A DNA stretch of 23,540 bases, taken from assembly GCF_946220915.1 (NCBI RefSeq), contig NZ_CAMIHH010000046.1:1-23540 (forward strand), given 5' to 3'. The notes beneath the pieces are model-generated. The model did no database searches. It was not told the origin of the DNA and saw only the letters and a program-made list of their open reading frames with translations. Both the position numbers and the translations under genes were made by a program. Shown in pieces: positions 12,915 through 21,990 of this stretch (its first letter is position 1; the number at the start of each line of letters is the position of its first letter). This DNA comes from an uncultured Flavobacterium sp. GTDB lineage: Bacteria > Bacteroidota > Bacteroidia > Flavobacteriales > Flavobacteriaceae.

Positions 12915-15377
12915 ATGGAAAAAGCACCCGATAATAATTTCCTGTCCCGTGGGGGCGGGTCTGGCGAGATCATACGCAGCCTCAACTGGGCCGATACGCC
13001 CCTTGGCGCACCCGAAACCTGGCCCCTTAGCCTTCGCACATCGCTGGGCATACTCCTTAATTCCGCCTTTCCCATGATACTTTTTTGGGGAGAGGACATG
13101 ACCTGTTTTTACAACGATGCCTTTCGCCCCAGCCTGGGCAACGATGGCAAACACCCCGGCATAGGGAAAAAAGGCAGGGAGCTGTGGGCCGATGTATGGG
13201 ATTTTGCCGGGCCGCTGTTCGAACAGGTATTAACCACAGGCGAGCCGGTGTGGTTTGAAAATCAGCTTGTTCCCTTTTTCCGCAATGGCAAAACAGAAAA
13301 TATTTACTGGAACTCCAGCTATAGCCCCATTTATGATGATGCCGGAAAAATTAACGGAGTGTTTGTAGCCTGTACCGAAACCACCGAAAAAGTACATACC
13401 GAACGAAAGCTGACTGAATCGGAAAAGCATTTCGAATCGCTCATACGCGAGGCTGCCGTGGGCATAGTGGTGCTTCATGGCGATGACCATATTGTCGAGG
13501 TGGTAAATGATGCCTACCTCCGGCTTACAGGCCGCGACTACAGGCACCTGGTAGGCAAGCCGCTGTTTGATGCCGTACCCGAGGCCGACCCCTTTTTCCG
13601 CAGGATCATTGAAGGCGTAAAGGCATCGGGCAACCCCTATCACCTTAATAACCATGCGTACTCCATAACGACCAACGGCAGTACAAAAGAAGGTTTCCTT
13701 AACCTTATTTACCAGCCTTATAAAAATTCCGACGGGAAAATTGGCGGCGTAATGGCGCTTTGCCACGATGTTACCGCCAATGTGCTGGCGCAAAAGCGCG
13801 TAGAGGAAAGCGAGCAGCGCGTACTCTCGGTAGTAGAGAGCGCACCATTTCCCATTGGCGTATACATGGGCAGGGAAATGCGCATAGTCATGGCCAACCA
13901 GTCGCTCATGGATGTGTGGGGCAAGGGAAATGACGTTATTGGCAAAACGTACCATGAAATGCTGCCCGAGCTCGATGGCACCGGGATATACCAGCAGCTG
14001 GACAATGTTTTTACCACCGGAATACCCTACCATGCGCGCAACCAGCAGGTAGATCTTGTGGTAAACGGGATATTGCAGCCGTTCTTCTTCAATTACAGCT
14101 TTACGCCATTGTATGATGCCGATGGCGCTATTTATGGCGTTATGAACACGGCTGCCGAAGTAACAGACCTTGTGGTGGCCACCCGCAAAATAGAACAGAG
14201 CGAAAAGAACTTCCGTAACATCATACTCCGGGCGCCCCTGCCCATGTGCATCATGCTGGGGCCGCGCCACGTGGTAGAAATTGCCAACGAGGCCATGATT
14301 GGGCTGTGGGGCAAACCCGCCGCCGATGTAATGAACAAGCCTGTGTTTGAAGGCCTGCCCGATGCCCGCGAGCAAGGCCTGGAACAGCTTTTGGACAACG
14401 TATACAACACAGGCGAACGCTTTGTAGCCAACGAGATGCCTGTAAACCTGATACGCCACGGAAAAGCCGAAACAGTGTACCAGAACTTTGTATACGAACC
14501 CTACCGAGATGCCGACGGAACGGTGCTGGGCGTGCTGGCCATTACCGTAGATGTTACTGCCCAGGTGGCCGCCCGCCGCCAGATTGAGGAGGTGGTGCTT
14601 TTTCGTACCAAAGAGCTTGAAATTGCCAATAACAACCTCAAAAAGTCAAATGCCGAGCTAGCGCAGTTCGCCTATATAGCATCGCACGATTTGCAGGAGC
14701 CGCTTCGCAAGATAAGCACCTTTACACAGATGATCGAAACACGGTCGGGCGACAGGCTGGATGAGCAGTCCCGCAATTATTTCGAGAAGATAAAAAACGC
14801 CTCGCAACGGATGCAGACCCTCATAAGGGATGTGCTTACCTACTCGGAACTGGTAAAGGACAGCGAAATTTTTATGCCTGTAGACCTAAACACGGTGCTC
14901 GAAGGTGTTATAAGCGATTTTGAGTTGCTCATAGAAGAGAAAGGTGCAAAGGTAACATTTGAAAAACTACCCGTGCTCGATGCCATTTCCCTGCAAATGT
15001 CGCAGCTGTTCGGCAACCTCATCAGTAATTCGCTAAAATTTGCGCGGACGGATATGGCACCCGAAATCCATATTTCGGCAGCGCCCCTGCCTGCGATGGA
15101 AAAAGCAGAAAATAATATTCAGGCGGTTCCCTATTACAAAATAACCTTTACAGACAACGGCATTGGTTTTCGCGAGGAATATGCCGAAAAGATATTCAAC
15201 ATTTTCCAGCGCCTGCATGGCAAATCCGAGTACGAAGGCACAGGCATTGGCCTTGCCATGTGCAAAAAGATAGCGCTTAACCATAATGGCGACCTTAATG
15301 CCCACGGGAGCTCGGAGCGTGGTGCGGTATTTAACCTGCTCATACCCGAAAAGCATTTTAAAAAAGAAAGGCAATAA
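12915..15377 (+). CDS. Soluble multi-PAS sensor histidine kinase
   Basis: An intact 820-aa histidine kinase with no membrane segment, so a cytoplasmic sensor. Domains: an N-terminal cap SRGGGSGEIIRSLNWADTPL leading into PAS-like domain 1 (about 40-160), then PAS-like domains at about 168-290, 300-420 and 430-550, a helical linker, HisKA about 580-650 with phospho-accepting His591 (AYIASHDLQEPLRK), and HATPase_c about 690-812 with N-box NLISNS (701-706), FTDNGIGF and GTGIGLAMCKK. There is no receiver domain and no adjacent response regulator, so its partner is elsewhere. Several PAS units share the pattern LLDNVYxTGxxF, pointing to internal duplication. Together with the related kinase starting at 16164 it flanks the TrhA-like gene. 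The ligand sensed is unknown. Confidence 0.92.
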   Translation: MEKAPDNNFLSRGGGSGEIIRSLNWADTPLGAPETWPLSLRTSLGILLNSAFPMILFWGEDMTCFYNDAFRPSLGNDGKHPGIGKKGRELWADVWDFAGPLFEQVLTTGEPVWFENQLVPFFRNGKTENIYWNSSYSPIYDDAGKINGVFVACTETTEKVHTERKLTESEKHFESLIREAAVGIVVLHGDDHIVEVVNDAYLRLTGRDYRHLVGKPLFDAVPEADPFFRRIIEGVKASGNPYHLNNHAYSITTNGSTKEGFLNLIYQPYKNSDGKIGGVMALCHDVTANVLAQKRVEESEQRVLSVVESAPFPIGVYMGREMRIVMANQSLMDVWGKGNDVIGKTYHEMLPELDGTGIYQQLDNVFTTGIPYHARNQQVDLVVNGILQPFFFNYSFTPLYDADGAIYGVMNTAAEVTDLVVATRKIEQSEKNFRNIILRAPLPMCIMLGPRHVVEIANEAMIGLWGKPAADVMNKPVFEGLPDAREQGLEQLLDNVYNTGERFVANEMPVNLIRHGKAETVYQNFVYEPYRDADGTVLGVLAITVDVTAQVAARRQIEEVVLFRTKELEIANNNLKKSNAELAQFAYIASHDLQEPLRKISTFTQMIETRSGDRLDEQSRNYFEKIKNASQRMQTLIRDVLTYSELVKDSEIFMPVDLNTVLEGVISDFELLIEEKGAKVTFEKLPVLDAISLQMSQLFGNLISNSLKFARTDMAPEIHISAAPLPAMEKAENNIQAVPYYKITFTDNGIGFREEYAEKIFNIFQRLHGKSEYEGTGIGLAMCKKIALNHNGDLNAHGSSERGAVFNLLIPEKHFKKERQ

Positions 15378-15421
15378 CTAACCGAATAATTCCATCTTTG
15401 CAATCATTATTTTAATTTGGG

Positions 15422-15453
15422 TTGAGGTAAAAGGGAGCGTTTCTCTACCTTTG
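15422..15453 (+). promoter_or_regulatory. Promoter of the TrhA/hemolysin III gene
   Basis: TTG at 15422-15424, 21-base spacer, TACCTTTG at 15446-15453 (full TAnnTTTG match), 17 bases before the ATG. This suggests the gene is expressed separately from the upstream kinase. Confidence 0.55.
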
Positions 15454-15470
15454 CCGAAACACTTTTTGCC

Positions 15471-16106
15471 ATGGCCAAAAAAAACCGCAGGCGTGAGGAA
15501 TTTTGGAATGTTGTTACCCACGGCACCGGCGCATTGCTATCTGTAATGGCGCTGGCGCTGCTTGTAGCCTATGCTGCCTTAAACGGTACGGCAATGCACA
15601 TCGCGGCTGCCCTTGTATTTGGCTGCAGCCTGGTACTGCTTTATACTGCATCGGCCATTTACCACTACATGCACACCCTGCGGTGGAAGCGCTTCTTTCA
15701 AAAAGCAGACCACCTTTGCATCTACATTCTCATTGCCGGGACTTATACGCCTGTTGCGCTGCTTGGGCTCAGGGGCGCATGGGGGTGGACGATGTTCGGG
15801 CTTATATGGGCGTTTGCGCTCGCCGGGTTCATCTTCAAGTTCTCACCGCTTCGCAGGTCAGAAAAGCTGTCGCTATCACTTTACGCCATCATGGGCTGGC
15901 TGATCGTGATAGCCATAAAACCGCTCATAGAAAACGTAGCTCCGGCAGCCTTGTATTACCTGCTTGGCGGAGGGCTGTGCTACACCTTTGGCATTTATTT
16001 TTATGCAAAGGAAAAAATACCCTACAACCACGCCATTTGGCATGTGTTTGTACTGGGCGGCAGCACGCTGCATTTCTTTGGGATATTTTTTTACCTTATA
16101 CCCTGA
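15471..16106 (+). CDS. Hemolysin III / TrhA family membrane protein (PAQR)
   Basis: A 211-aa protein with seven predicted membrane helices, of the bacterial hemolysin III (TrhA, YqfA) branch of the PAQR superfamily. Characteristic residues are present: EEFWNVVTHGTG with Glu10, Asn13 and His17; SAIYHYMH with Ser61 and His65; KADHLCIYILIAGTYTP with Asp80 and His81; and the final HAIWHVFVLGGSTLHFFG with His187, His191 and His201. In PAQR proteins the corresponding His/Asp/Ser cluster binds zinc and the fold resembles ceramidases. Bacterial members have been linked to membrane lipid homeostasis, and the name hemolysin does not establish a toxin role. It lies between two paralogous PAS kinases, though the sequence gives no direct proof of a functional link. 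The start ATG is preceded by a good promoter. Confidence 0.9.
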   Translation: MAKKNRRREEFWNVVTHGTGALLSVMALALLVAYAALNGTAMHIAAALVFGCSLVLLYTASAIYHYMHTLRWKRFFQKADHLCIYILIAGTYTPVALLGLRGAWGWTMFGLIWAFALAGFIFKFSPLRRSEKLSLSLYAIMGWLIVIAIKPLIENVAPAALYYLLGGGLCYTFGIYFYAKEKIPYNHAIWHVFVLGGSTLHFFGIFFYLIP

Positions 16107-16163
16107 TGCACAAAAATTATTTATTATTTTTAGCTTACTAACATTCATACTTCCCGAAAATAC

Positions 16164-19013
16164 TTGGAAAATTTTGACACAAAGCAGCCTTTCCCCAGGG
16201 GTGGCGGAGAAATGGGGGAACTCATACGCAATTTTGATTGGGCATCCACACCGTTGGGGCCGGTTGGGGCATGGCCGCTGAGCCTTAAAAATACAGTAAG
16301 CACATTGCTGTACTCAAAATTCCCGATGTTCCTTTTTTGGGGGGAAGAGAATATCCAGTTTTATAACGATGCTTACCGCAACAGCCTGGGCAATAACGGA
16401 AAGCATCCCATGGCATTAGGACAAAAAGCCGTAGAATGCTGGACGGAGATATGGGATACGATTGGGCCGCTCATTAGTAAAGTGCGCCATGAGGCCGAAG
16501 GAATATGGTATGAGGACTTATTGGTACCCATATACCGCAACGGTGAAATGCAGGATGTTTACTGGACCTTTAGCTACAGCCCCGTGACCGACGACCAGGG
16601 TAATGTGGAAGGGGTGCTTTCCATTTGCACCGAAACCACCGAAAAAGTAAACACCATCAGCCGGATTGACGATAGCAAAAAAGAACTCGAATTTGCCATA
16701 GATGCTGCCGAGCTTGGCGTTTGGGACCTGGATCCCGCCACAGGCAAATTTTCCGGCAATGCACGCCTTAAAATCTGGTTTGGCCTGGAGCCCGAACAGG
16801 AAATACCGCTTGAACTGGCTACCAATGCCATTGCCGAAAAAGACAGGCAGCGGGTGATAGATGCCATATCCAGGAGCATGGATCATGATTCTGGCGGGCG
16901 GTACAATGTAGAGTATACCGTAATTAACCCGAATACAAAAGAAGAGCGCCTGCTAAGGGCCCGTGGCCGCGCATGGTTTGACGAAAACAAAACCGCTTAT
17001 CGGTTTAACGGAACCGCACAGGACATTACAGAGAGCCGCAAGGCGCAGGAAGAAGTGGCCCAGGCACACCAACTGGCCGACCTGGCCATAAAAAGTGCAG
17101 GCATGGGGCTCTTCCGGGTGGATATGGTTACTGGCGAAATTAACTATTCGCCAATGTTTGCCCAAATACTGACCGGCGACATTACCAAACGCGAAATATC
17201 CCGCAAGGCCTTTATACAATATCTACATCAGGATGACCTGGCAGAGCGTGCCAGGGCGCTGGAGCACGGTATCAAAAATAACGAATTTTATTATTCCCCA
17301 AGGGTAATCTGGGACGACGGATCAGTGCACCGCATTGTGGTAATGGGTGCCAATACTTTTGATGCCGACGGAAATGCCATAGCCTTTTCGGGAACGGTAA
17401 GGGACATAAGCGTGCTGGAAAACCAAATGCTCGCGCTTGCCAAAGCCGAAACGGAAAAGCGTGAAACCGATGCAATGTTCCGCCATGTTACCAACAGCTC
17501 GCCCGTAGGGCTATGGCTGTGTGACGAAAAGGGCGAAATGACCTATGTAAACAACATACTTGCCGAATGGACAGGGCTTTCCTTCCGGGAGCTGCTGTCC
17601 AATGGATGGATAAACGCAATCATTGAAGAAGACAGGAAGCGGGCTGTAGTAACTTTTAACGAATCGGTTGAAAAGCTGTTGCACTACGATGTGATGTTTC
17701 GCCTGCAAAAGGCCGATGGCAGCATAGCCTGGTGCAGGGCGGCCGGAGACCCGTACTATAATGACGATGGCGCCTTTGCAGGATATGCGGGGTATTGCAT
17801 GGACGTAGACGAGATCATTGAGGGACGAAAGGCATTGAATGAAAGCGAATCGCGCTTTAAGTCGATGATCGAGCAGGCCCCTGTGGCCACCTGCCTGTTT
17901 ACGGGCAAGGACATGAAGATCGAGGTGGCCAACGACATCATGATCGGTTACTGGGGCAAGGACAAGTCGGTAATGGGCAAGCCACTGGCAGAGGCCCTGC
18001 CCGAACTTGTAGGCCAGCCTTTTTTAGACATACTCGACAATATTTACAAGACCGGCATAGCGCATTCTGAAATCGAAGCCCTTGTGCACCTGGAGGTAAA
18101 TGGTGTTTTGGGCGATTATTACTTTGATTATACCTACAAGCCTATTTTTGATGCAGATGGCAATGTATACGGCATCATGGATATGGCCGTTGATGTGACA
18201 GACCGCGTGATAACCCGCCACCGCATTGACGAAAGCCGCAAGCAGCTGCTCGACTCCTTTGAGCAGTCGCCGGTGGGCATTGCCATTATCGAAAAGGACC
18301 AGCTCACCTTTAGCATGGCCAACCGCTTTTACGGAGAGCTTGTGGGCCGTAAGTCTGAGCAGCTGCTGGGCAGGCCACTACTGGAAGCCCTGCCCGAACT
18401 GAAAGGCCAGGGCTTTGACAAACTGCTCGAAAACGTACTGGCTACCGATGTGCCATTTGTAGCCAACGAAGTAGCGGTAGAACTAATGCGCAACGATGTA
18501 CTGGAAACAATTTATGTAGACCTGGCTTACCAACCCATGCACGCCGAAGATAAAACAGTAAACCGCATACTGGTGGTGGCCACCGATGTTACCCAGCAGG
18601 TACACTCCAGGCAGCGGGTAGAGATGAGCGAGGCAAAGCTGCGTTCCATCATTGCTACGGCACCGGCGGGCATAGGGCTTTTTGTGGGCCGCGACCTTAT
18701 CATTGAAATGCCCAACCAAACCTTCATCGACATTGTTGGAAAGGGCTGGGATGTGGTAGGCAAACCGCTACGGGAAGCCATGCCGGAACTGATAACACAC
18801 GGGCAGCCGTTCCTGAAGATACTGGACGATGTATATACCACCGGGAAAATGTACCGGAGTTTTGGCGACCAGGTAAAGATCATGCAAAATGGCGTGATGA
18901 CCTACAATTACTACAACATATGCCATACTCGACATTGCAGTAGATGTAACCGATGCTGTACTGGCCAGCCAAAAACTGGAAGACTCGCAGGCGGCGCTGC
19001 GTGGCGCTATTGA
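16164..19013 (+). CDS. Multi-PAS histidine kinase, 5' part of a frameshifted gene
   Basis: This frame encodes the sensor half of a kinase paralogous to the one at 12915. The N-terminal cap (PRGGGEMGELIRNFDWASTPLG) and first PAS domain closely match that protein. PAS-like units follow at about 40-160, 170-295, 300-425, 435-555, 565-685, 690-815 and 820-917. The start is a TTG at 16164: it aligns with the paralog's ATG and is needed for the conserved cap. The first in-frame ATG (16212) would cut through it, and no ATG lies upstream before a stop. After about residue 919 (MTYNYYN) the frame reads Cys/Arg-rich nonsense to a stop at 19013, while the proper continuation runs in the +1 frame. No kinase domain is in this part, so alone it could not phosphorylate. 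Confidence 0.8.
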   Translation: MENFDTKQPFPRGGGEMGELIRNFDWASTPLGPVGAWPLSLKNTVSTLLYSKFPMFLFWGEENIQFYNDAYRNSLGNNGKHPMALGQKAVECWTEIWDTIGPLISKVRHEAEGIWYEDLLVPIYRNGEMQDVYWTFSYSPVTDDQGNVEGVLSICTETTEKVNTISRIDDSKKELEFAIDAAELGVWDLDPATGKFSGNARLKIWFGLEPEQEIPLELATNAIAEKDRQRVIDAISRSMDHDSGGRYNVEYTVINPNTKEERLLRARGRAWFDENKTAYRFNGTAQDITESRKAQEEVAQAHQLADLAIKSAGMGLFRVDMVTGEINYSPMFAQILTGDITKREISRKAFIQYLHQDDLAERARALEHGIKNNEFYYSPRVIWDDGSVHRIVVMGANTFDADGNAIAFSGTVRDISVLENQMLALAKAETEKRETDAMFRHVTNSSPVGLWLCDEKGEMTYVNNILAEWTGLSFRELLSNGWINAIIEEDRKRAVVTFNESVEKLLHYDVMFRLQKADGSIAWCRAAGDPYYNDDGAFAGYAGYCMDVDEIIEGRKALNESESRFKSMIEQAPVATCLFTGKDMKIEVANDIMIGYWGKDKSVMGKPLAEALPELVGQPFLDILDNIYKTGIAHSEIEALVHLEVNGVLGDYYFDYTYKPIFDADGNVYGIMDMAVDVTDRVITRHRIDESRKQLLDSFEQSPVGIAIIEKDQLTFSMANRFYGELVGRKSEQLLGRPLLEALPELKGQGFDKLLENVLATDVPFVANEVAVELMRNDVLETIYVDLAYQPMHAEDKTVNRILVVATDVTQQVHSRQRVEMSEAKLRSIIATAPAGIGLFVGRDLIIEMPNQTFIDIVGKGWDVVGKPLREAMPELITHGQPFLKILDDVYTTGKMYRSFGDQVKIMQNGVMTYNYYNICHTRHCSRCNRCCTGQPKTGRLAGGAAWRY

Positions 19014-19116
19014 GCTGGCAGAGCTGGCTACCTGGAGCTATGACATTAGCAAAGGTACATTCAGCTATTCGGAACGGTATAAAGATTGGCTCGGATTTGA
19101 CGATGAAGACAAGCCC

Positions 19117-20172
19117 ATGGAAGAAACGCTTAGCCAAATACCGGGCGAGTATATCACAGGGTTATTGGAGCGGATTACAGCGGCTACGGCACAGGGGTCG
19201 GAAGGGCTGTATGACAATGAGCACCCTATTGTAAACCGAAGGACCGGGCAGGTACGCATAATACATGCACAGGCACACGTAACCTATGATACTGCCGGAA
19301 ACCCCGGGTACCTTACCGGCACGGCACAGGACGTAACCAAAGAGCGAAAGCTGCAACAACAGCTGGAATATGAGGTAAAGCAACGCACCGAGGAGCTACA
19401 GCACGCCAACCAGGAATTGGGAGAACTGAACAGCACCCTGCAGCTCAACAACCAGGAGCTTAACCAATTTGCCTACATCGCTTCGCACGACCTGCAGGAG
19501 CCTACGCGAAAAATAAGCATTTTTTCCAAAATGTTGCAGGAGAGCCTCGGCCCGCTGGAGGAAAGGCCTGCCAACTACCTGAAAAAGATAAACAATGCCG
19601 CCGAACGGATGGGCAACCTGATACGCGATGTGCTGAGCTATTCGCAACTCTCCAAAAACAATGCTTTGTTTGAAAGGGTTGGCCTGAACCGCATACTGGC
19701 CGACAACCTTACCGATTTTGAGCTCATCATAGAACAAACGGGCGCGACGGTAAATGCGGGCAGCCTGCCGGAAATTGATGCCATACCTTTGCAGATGTCG
19801 CAGCTTTTTGGCAACCTGGTTTCCAACTCACTCAAATATGTACGCCCAGGCGTACCGCCAGTTATCAGCATATCGGCTTCGCTCATGCCTCCGGGCACAG
19901 TAGATTTTGGTTTCCAGGACGATAATATGGCTTATTACAAAATCGATTTCAGGGATAACGGCATAGGGTTCGATGAAGAGTATGCCGACCGCATATTCCA
20001 GATATTCCAGAGGCTGCACGGCAAATCGGAATTTTCGGGTACGGGCATAGGGCTGGCCATCTGCAAAAAAATAGTGGTAAATCACCATGGGCATATCGAA
20101 GCCTCGTCCGAGAAGGGCAATGGCGCATTATTTACCGTTTACCTGCCGGAAAAACAACAGGTGCGGCTTTAA
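19117..20172 (+). CDS. Histidine kinase core, 3' part of the frameshifted multi-PAS kinase
   Basis: The kinase half of the same gene. The frame is open from 18901. From about 18919 it reads YAILDIAVDVTDAVLASQKLED, the expected end of the seventh PAS domain, then an eighth PAS domain (AELATWSYDISKG to LTGTAQDVTKERK), a coiled-coil-like linker, HisKA with His124 (counted from the Met at 19117; FAYIASHDLQEP), and HATPase_c with NLVSNS, FRDNGIGF and GTGIGLAICKK. The ATG at 19117 is internal to the eighth PAS domain and is unlikely to be a natural start. The C-terminal halves of the two kinases align throughout. Whether the split is a real mutation or a sequence or assembly fault cannot be told here. 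If the gene is whole, the protein is about 1,350 aa with eight PAS-like domains. Confidence 0.8.
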   Translation: MEETLSQIPGEYITGLLERITAATAQGSEGLYDNEHPIVNRRTGQVRIIHAQAHVTYDTAGNPGYLTGTAQDVTKERKLQQQLEYEVKQRTEELQHANQELGELNSTLQLNNQELNQFAYIASHDLQEPTRKISIFSKMLQESLGPLEERPANYLKKINNAAERMGNLIRDVLSYSQLSKNNALFERVGLNRILADNLTDFELIIEQTGATVNAGSLPEIDAIPLQMSQLFGNLVSNSLKYVRPGVPPVISISASLMPPGTVDFGFQDDNMAYYKIDFRDNGIGFDEEYADRIFQIFQRLHGKSEFSGTGIGLAICKKIVVNHHGHIEASSEKGNGALFTVYLPEKQQVRL

Positions 20173-20231
20173 ATTGCGAACCGATTTACTTTTCGGGAAT
20201 TGATGCCAGTAAAAATTGACAAATGCTTAAT

Positions 20232-20266
20232 CAGCCCTGCACGGTTTTGAAAACTCTGCAGGGCTG
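20232..20266. terminator. Bidirectional hairpin between convergent genes
   Basis: CAGCCCTGCA (20232-20241) pairs perfectly with TGCAGGGCTG (20257-20266); inside, GTTTT (20244-20248) pairs with AAAAC (20250-20254). It lies between the convergent kinase and aldehyde dehydrogenase genes, 60 bases after one stop and 27 after the other. T-runs are weak on both sides. Confidence 0.65.
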
Positions 20267-20292
20267 TATTATTTGGCTGTTGCCCTATGCGG

Positions 20293-21957
20293 TTAGAATA
20301 TGTAATCAGTGCTAAGAAAGCCCGACTCGTGGTCGCGGACGATTTTGTTGAGCAGTTCCTTATTTGCATCGGTTACCTTGGCCGCTACAAGCGAGCGTAT
20401 GGAGAACGAACGCAACGCATCGAAAACCGAAAGCGTGCCCTCGGCGCTGTCCTTCCTGCCTGTAAAAGGAAAAACATCGGGGCCGCGCTGTGCCTGGCAG
20501 TTAATGTTTACACGGCTTACAAGGCTTACAAATGGGTCAATAAGGCTGGCTACTTCGGCAGCATCATTACTAAAGATGCTTACCTGCATGCCGTGCGATG
20601 CATTTACCTGGTAGTCTACAGGTTCGTCAATAGTACTGAAGCGTACCACCGGCACAACGGGCCCAAACTGTTCCTCATGGTACAGCTTCATCGACTCGTT
20701 TACCGGGTATACCACCGCCGGGAACACAAAAGAAGCATTGGTATATCCCCCACCCTCATTTGTTATTTGAGCCCCTTTTGAAATGGCATCATCAATGCAT
20801 TCCTTCAAATAATCGGGTTTGCCGGGCTCGGGCAGTGGAGTGATTTTCACGTCTTTATCCCATGGCAGACCCGGTTTTAGGGCCGATACCTTTTCGCTAA
20901 GCCTTTTTACAAATTCGCCGGCAATGCCATCCTGTACAAAAATGAGCTTTAGCGCCGTGCACCGCTGCCCGTTGAAGGATAATGCCCCGGCAATGCATTC
21001 GGCCACCGCCACATCCAGGTCGGCATTATTAGTTACTATTGCAGCATTTTTGGCATCGAGGCTCAGTATGGCGCGCAGGCGGTTCACTTTGGGGTGCTGT
21101 TTCTTTAGGCCATTGGCTACTTTGCTCGAACCTATGAAGGCGAGTACATTAATCTTGCCACTTTCCATGAGTGGCGGGATGATCTCGGCTCCTTTACCAT
21201 AAAGCGTGTTTACCGTGCCTTTTGGAAATGCCTGCTGAAAGGCTTCGAGCAAAGGATAGTGGGCCAGTATGCCGTGCTTGGGCAGCTTGAACAACAGGGT
21301 ATTGCCCATAATGAGGGCGGGTATGAGTGTTGTAAATATCTCATTGAGCGGGTAGTTGAACGGCCCCATGCTGAGTACAACGCCCAATGGCAGGCGGCGG
21401 GTCTGGGCAATTGTACCTTCGGCTTCCTGAAAACGCGACGACTCCCTGTCGAGTTCCTTAAGCGCATCTATCGTAGCGTTGATATAATCTACCGTACGGT
21501 CGAATTCTTTAGTGGAATCGGCCAGTGATTTGCCAATTTCCCACATGAGGAGTTTTACTACGAGGTCGCGTTTTTGCAGCATTCGGTATACAAAGTCCTG
21601 CATGCAGGCAATGCGCTTTTCTACGCCCATAGATGGCCACTCCCCCATACCGTTATCATAGGCTGTGAGCGCTGCATCGAGCGCTGCCATGGCTTCTGCC
21701 GGCGAGGTATCGGGATAACTGCCCACGAGCTTTCGCTGCGGCCCGTCGGGACCCGGAATGCAGATGGGCGACCATACTTCGGTTACCGGGCCGGACCAGG
21801 GCACCATTTCGCCATTAAGCAGGTATTCGCGCTGGTGGAGTTCGGGCAATTGGTATTCTTGCGGTATGTTTTTTTCTTCAGTAAAAATGTTTTCAAAGCG
21901 GGAGTTGGCTGTTTCCATTAGGTTGTTGTCGTTTTTTGGAACACTAAATTTAAACAT
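20293..21957 (-). CDS. Aldehyde dehydrogenase, GapN-like (NADP-dependent glyceraldehyde-3-phosphate type)
   Basis: A member of the aldehyde dehydrogenase superfamily (554 aa from the ATG at 21957, 541 aa from a second ATG at 21918). It resembles non-phosphorylating GAPDH proteins, which oxidise glyceraldehyde-3-phosphate to 3-phosphoglycerate while making NADPH. Visible: GPFNYPLNE at 198-206 with the oxyanion Asn201, the cofactor-binding FKLPKHG and FIGSSKVANG segments, the nucleophile Cys333 in NGQRCTALK, and EEQFGPVVPVV. The segment that usually reads ELGGKN appears as SLDAKNAAIV, so Ser299 replaces the general-base Glu. This may alter or slow hydrolysis of the acyl-enzyme or mark a different subfamily. 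The 21918 start is preceded by a -7-like sequence (TAAATTTA) and an A-rich leader and may be the real one. Family certain, substrate tentative. Confidence 0.82.
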   Translation of the reverse strand: MFKFSVPKNDNNLMETANSRFENIFTEEKNIPQEYQLPELHQREYLLNGEMVPWSGPVTEVWSPICIPGPDGPQRKLVGSYPDTSPAEAMAALDAALTAYDNGMGEWPSMGVEKRIACMQDFVYRMLQKRDLVVKLLMWEIGKSLADSTKEFDRTVDYINATIDALKELDRESSRFQEAEGTIAQTRRLPLGVVLSMGPFNYPLNEIFTTLIPALIMGNTLLFKLPKHGILAHYPLLEAFQQAFPKGTVNTLYGKGAEIIPPLMESGKINVLAFIGSSKVANGLKKQHPKVNRLRAILSLDAKNAAIVTNNADLDVAVAECIAGALSFNGQRCTALKLIFVQDGIAGEFVKRLSEKVSALKPGLPWDKDVKITPLPEPGKPDYLKECIDDAISKGAQITNEGGGYTNASFVFPAVVYPVNESMKLYHEEQFGPVVPVVRFSTIDEPVDYQVNASHGMQVSIFSNDAAEVASLIDPFVSLVSRVNINCQAQRGPDVFPFTGRKDSAEGTLSVFDALRSFSIRSLVAAKVTDANKELLNKIVRDHESGFLSTDYIF

Positions 21958-21990
21958 CCCGAATGTATAATCCTACATATTCACATTAAT

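Noticed and set aside
13230..14459. 409-codon open frame antisense to the first PAS kinase
   Set aside because: Composition is atypical and no domain is recognisable; long antisense frames are common opposite genes with this codon use. The sense strand encodes clear PAS domains.
15503..16141. Long second open frame inside the TrhA-like gene
   Set aside because: It is Cys/Arg/His-rich and overlaps a clear seven-helix protein in another frame; it reflects GC-rich codon structure.
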